A stretch of DNA of 32,298 nucleotides, from contig CAZTAK010000031.1 in assembly GCA_964611585.1 (NCBI GenBank), positions 1 to 32,298 on the forward strand, in the 5' to 3' direction. The translations under genes and the position numbers were made by a program. Within the stretch, counting starts at the first letter, position 1. Each line of letters begins with the position of its first letter. The notes beneath the pieces were generated by a model. That model saw only the letters and a program-made list of their open reading frames with translations. It was not told the DNA's origin and ran no database searches. Of the stretch, positions 30,132-32,298 are shown in pieces. Source of the DNA: CAZTAK01 sp964611585 (GTDB lineage Bacteria; Pseudomonadota; Alphaproteobacteria; SHVP01).

Positions 30132-30680
30132 ATGTTGGTCCTGCTCGACCGCGACGGCGTTCTCAACGAAGACCGCACCGATTCGGTCAAATCCCCGGCC
30201 GAGTACCGCGCCATCACGGGTTCGGCCGAGGCGGTTTCGGCGCTCAACCGCGAGGGCCACACGGTCGCGGTGGTCACCAACCAGGCGGTGGTGGGCCGCG
30301 GCACCATCGACGAGACGATGCTGGCGCAGATCCACAAGAAGATGCAGGCGATTCTGGACAGGGAGGGGGCACGGCTTGATGCCGTTTTAGTCTGCACCGA
30401 CCCGCCCTGGGCCGCCACGGGCCGCCGCAAACCGGCACCGGGAATGTTGATCGAGGCGATGACGCAATTCAATGCGCGGGCCGAAGACACAGTGATGATC
30501 GGCGACGCCCGGCGCGACCTCGAAGCCGCCGCCACCGCCGGCTGCCGCAGCATTCTGGTGCGGACCGGCAAGGGCCGGGCGACCGAAGCCGCGGGCGTGC
30601 CGCACGACGTGGCGCCTGCCGCCGTCTGCGACGACCTCGCCGCGGCCGTGCAATGGCTGACCGGCCCGGCGCGAGGCTGA
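30132..30680 (+). CDS. HAD-IIIA phosphatase (GmhB/HisB-N-like) without the zinc loop
   Basis: 182-aa haloacid dehalogenase-type phosphatase. Motif I is LLDRDGVLNED (Asp6, Asp8), motif II is VVTNQAVVGRG, Lys of motif III lies in GRRKPAPGML, and motif IV is MIGDARRDLEAA. This is the heptose-1,7-bisphosphate phosphatase / histidinol phosphatase subfamily. The zinc-binding Cys/His loop of true GmhB is absent: only one Cys (VCTDPPWAATGRRKP) remains, so the substrate may differ. It follows ftsX by 2 nt, in an envelope operon. Confidence 0.85.
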   Translation: MLVLLDRDGVLNEDRTDSVKSPAEYRAITGSAEAVSALNREGHTVAVVTNQAVVGRGTIDETMLAQIHKKMQAILDREGARLDAVLVCTDPPWAATGRRKPAPGMLIEAMTQFNARAEDTVMIGDARRDLEAAATAGCRSILVRTGKGRATEAAGVPHDVAPAAVCDDLAAAVQWLTGPARG

Positions 30681-30696
30681 TGGCGGGGGACCGGAA

Positions 30697-31323
30697 ATGC
30701 GGCTGAAGTACTGGCTGCGCGGCGCCGCCATCCTCGCCCTGCTGTGGGCAGGGTCGGTGCTCTGGTTCGGCGCCAACCTGCCGCGCGCGGTCGCGGACCC
30801 GGACCGTGTCACCGACGCCATCGTCGTCCTGACCGGGGGCGGCGAGCGGATCGGCGCCGGCATCGAACTGCTGGAAGCCGGGCGTGGCAAAAAGTTGCTG
30901 ATTTCAGGCGCCAACCAGCGTGCCGCCGAGCCGACGAGCCGCAATCTGCGCGACCGTTCGGACCGGTTCGACTGCTGCATCGTGATCGAGTTCGAAGCCG
31001 CCGACACGGCCGGCAATGCCGCCGAAACCGCTTTGTGGATGGCGGGCGAAGGCTACAGCAGTCTGCGCATCGTCACCGCCGCCTATCACATGCCGCGCAG
31101 CCTGCTGGAATTCCGCCGCGCCATGCCCGGCATCGAACTCGTGCCGCACCCGGTATTTCCGTCCGCGGTGCCGCGCGAGGGATGGTGGCGAACGCCACGC
31201 GCGGCGCGTCTGATCGCGGGCGAGTCGTTCAAATACTGGTTGGCCGCCATCCGCGCCCGCCTGATCGCAAGCCCCGCCGAGCGGCGGCCCGTGCGCGCGA
31301 CTCTCAACCCGGACCAGCCATGA
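30697..31323 (+). CDS. YdcF-family (DUF218) membrane-anchored protein
   Basis: 208 aa. An N-terminal TM helix (about 8-27) precedes a periplasmic-facing DUF218 domain with the typical AIVVLTGGGERIGAGIELL, KLLISGANQ, and the later signature SSLRIVTAAYHMPRSLLEFRRAMPGIEL. E. coli relatives include SanA/YdcF, linked to envelope integrity or cofactor binding; the molecular role is not established. The stop overlaps the start of plsC (ATGA). Confidence 0.88.
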   Translation: MRLKYWLRGAAILALLWAGSVLWFGANLPRAVADPDRVTDAIVVLTGGGERIGAGIELLEAGRGKKLLISGANQRAAEPTSRNLRDRSDRFDCCIVIEFEAADTAGNAAETALWMAGEGYSSLRIVTAAYHMPRSLLEFRRAMPGIELVPHPVFPSAVPREGWWRTPRAARLIAGESFKYWLAAIRARLIASPAERRPVRATLNPDQP

Positions 31324-32069
31324 TCGTGCTGCGCTCGATCTTGTTTCATGCCGCGTTCTGGTTGTGGGGCGCGTTCATGAACATTCTGTGGCTGCCCTCG
31401 CTGGCGCTGCCGTGGCGGGCAACGGTTAAGGGCCAGCGCCTGTGGGCGGGCGGGGTGTGCTGGATGATGCCGTGGCTGGCCGGCGTCCGCATCGAAATTC
31501 GCGGCCGCCACCGCGTGCCCGCCTCGCCGGTGCTGATCGCCGCCAAGCACCAGTCGCTGTGGGATACGTTGGCTTGGCACGTGATTGCCGACGACCCCGC
31601 CATCGTCATGAAGCGCGAATTGCTGGCGATCCCGATTTACGGCTGGTACTGCCGCAAGACGCGCATGATTCCGGTGGACCGCGACGCGGGGCCCCGGGCG
31701 CTCAAAGGGCTGGTGCGGGCGGCCCTTGCCGCCAAGGCGGCGAGCCGGCCGATCATCATTTTTCCGCAAGGGACGCGCGTCGCACCGGGCGCGGCCGCAC
31801 CCTACCTTCCGGGCGTGGCGGCGCTCTACCGGCAGCTCGAATTACCGTGCGTGCCGGTGGCGCTCAACTCGGGCCTTTTCTGGGGGCGGGGTGCGTTTTT
31901 GATAAGGCCCGGCACTTTGGTGCTCGAATTCCTCGATCCCATTCCGCCCGGCCTGAAACGCGCCGAGTTCATGCGCGAACTGGAGAACCGCATCGAGAGC
32001 GCGAGTACGCAACTTGCCGACGAAGCCCGTGCCGCGACAGATACAGACGCCGCCACCAAGGCGGCGTGA
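31320..32069 (+). CDS. plsC: 1-acyl-sn-glycerol-3-phosphate acyltransferase (PlsC family)
   Basis: 249-aa membrane acyltransferase for phospholipid synthesis. An N-terminal hydrophobic region (5-45) precedes the catalytic HX4D motif in AKHQSLWDT, the glycerol-phosphate binding FPQGTRVAPG and the VPVALNSGLFW segment. The acidic residue of the usual FPEGTR is Gln here, which is common in alphaproteobacterial PlsC-like enzymes. Last gene of the ftsE operon, followed by a terminator. The C-terminus is a variable Ala-rich tail. Confidence 0.93.
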   Translation: MIVLRSILFHAAFWLWGAFMNILWLPSLALPWRATVKGQRLWAGGVCWMMPWLAGVRIEIRGRHRVPASPVLIAAKHQSLWDTLAWHVIADDPAIVMKRELLAIPIYGWYCRKTRMIPVDRDAGPRALKGLVRAALAAKAASRPIIIFPQGTRVAPGAAAPYLPGVAALYRQLELPCVPVALNSGLFWGRGAFLIRPGTLVLEFLDPIPPGLKRAEFMRELENRIESASTQLADEARAATDTDAATKAA

Positions 32070-32186
32070 CCGGCGTGGGTGCACGAATCGGACAGGGGTG
32101 GCCAGTGCGGCGCCGGGCGCGGCGCAAATCCAGCGCCGGACAGCGGGTTCGAACAGGCCGCACTGCACGGTGCCGCCGCGGCGCTG

Positions 32187-32225
32187 GAGCGGTTGCGCTT
32201 CGATCGGAACCACTCTCTTTTTTTT
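32187..32225 (+). terminator. Rho-independent terminator of the ftsE-plsC operon
   Basis: A stem GAGCGGTT ... AACCACTC with one mismatch and a 13-nt loop is followed within a few bases by eight consecutive Ts (32218-32225). It is the only hairpin plus T-run of this quality in the window, 118 bp after the plsC stop. The stem also resembles the GAGCGGTT-type palindromes dispersed in Alphaproteobacteria. Confidence 0.65.
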
Positions 32226-32298
32226 CTCACGGCAGCGAACCGTACGGTCCGCGCCTGCGCGGGCGCGCCGCACAAGCGGCGGGCCGCCTCGCGGCCAT

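Noticed and set aside
32220..32298. Minus-strand gene starting with ATG at the right edge
   Set aside because: The frame stops after about 21 Arg/Ala-rich codons within the terminator region.

Overview
The window looks like a scaffold from an uncultured, high-GC alphaproteobacterium (Rhodospirillales-like is my inference). Supporting signs are a Coq7-type ubiquinone hydroxylase, a CpdR-like receiver, a HIG1-type twin-transmembrane protein, a TIGR02302/DUF4175-type protein after lysA, and the ethylmalonyl-CoA (EMC) pathway. A run of 100 Ns at 18856-18955 shows this is a scaffolded draft assembly.

Region by region. 1-1105 (minus) is the N-terminal 368 codons of a type I CRISPR Cas3 nuclease-helicase that runs off the left edge; a tRNA-Leu(CAA) lies 495 bp upstream of its start with its 3' end facing the cas locus. 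1986-3677 is a tight yqaA-dsbB-coq7 operon. 3674-10890 holds an HNH endonuclease, an unrecognised 247-aa protein, a membrane-bound class III nucleotidyl cyclase, a carboxylesterase, GluQ-type tRNA-Asp glutamylation enzyme and a Bcr/CflA exporter. This stretch is bracketed by two inverted copies of a 106-bp palindromic element, 102 of 106 positions identical, each beginning at a gene's stop codon.

11084-18362 is a metabolic block. Ethylmalonyl-CoA mutase (ecm, minus) and crotonyl-CoA carboxylase/reductase (ccr, plus) diverge from a dyad-rich control region. They are followed by a HIG1 protein, a PduO-type cobalamin adenosyltransferase, etfB-etfA and 3-hydroxybutyryl-CoA dehydrogenase. Together these connect 3-hydroxybutyryl-CoA/crotonyl-CoA to ethylmalonyl-CoA and methylsuccinyl-CoA, with the adenosyltransferase supplying AdoCbl for Ecm and ETF a plausible electron acceptor for the acyl-CoA dehydrogenase step.

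18597-24271 is an HTH gene, the assembly gap, argH, a tiny lptM-like lipoprotein, lysA and a TIGR02302-family membrane protein. The two contig ends at the gap share the same 18 bases; merging them gives one uninterrupted 556-residue frame joining the HTH domain to argininosuccinate lyase. This is the most unusual observation in the window. 24322-28379 holds a Sel1-repeat protein, an unfamiliar peptidoglycan-binding/coiled-coil protein, a small conserved acidic protein, a CpdR-like receiver, hpt and a zinc-ribbon membrane protein. 28529-32069 is an ftsE-ftsX-HAD phosphatase-ydcF-plsC envelope operon that ends in a probable intrinsic terminator.

I found no CRISPR array, insertion sequence, rRNA or phage module inside the window.
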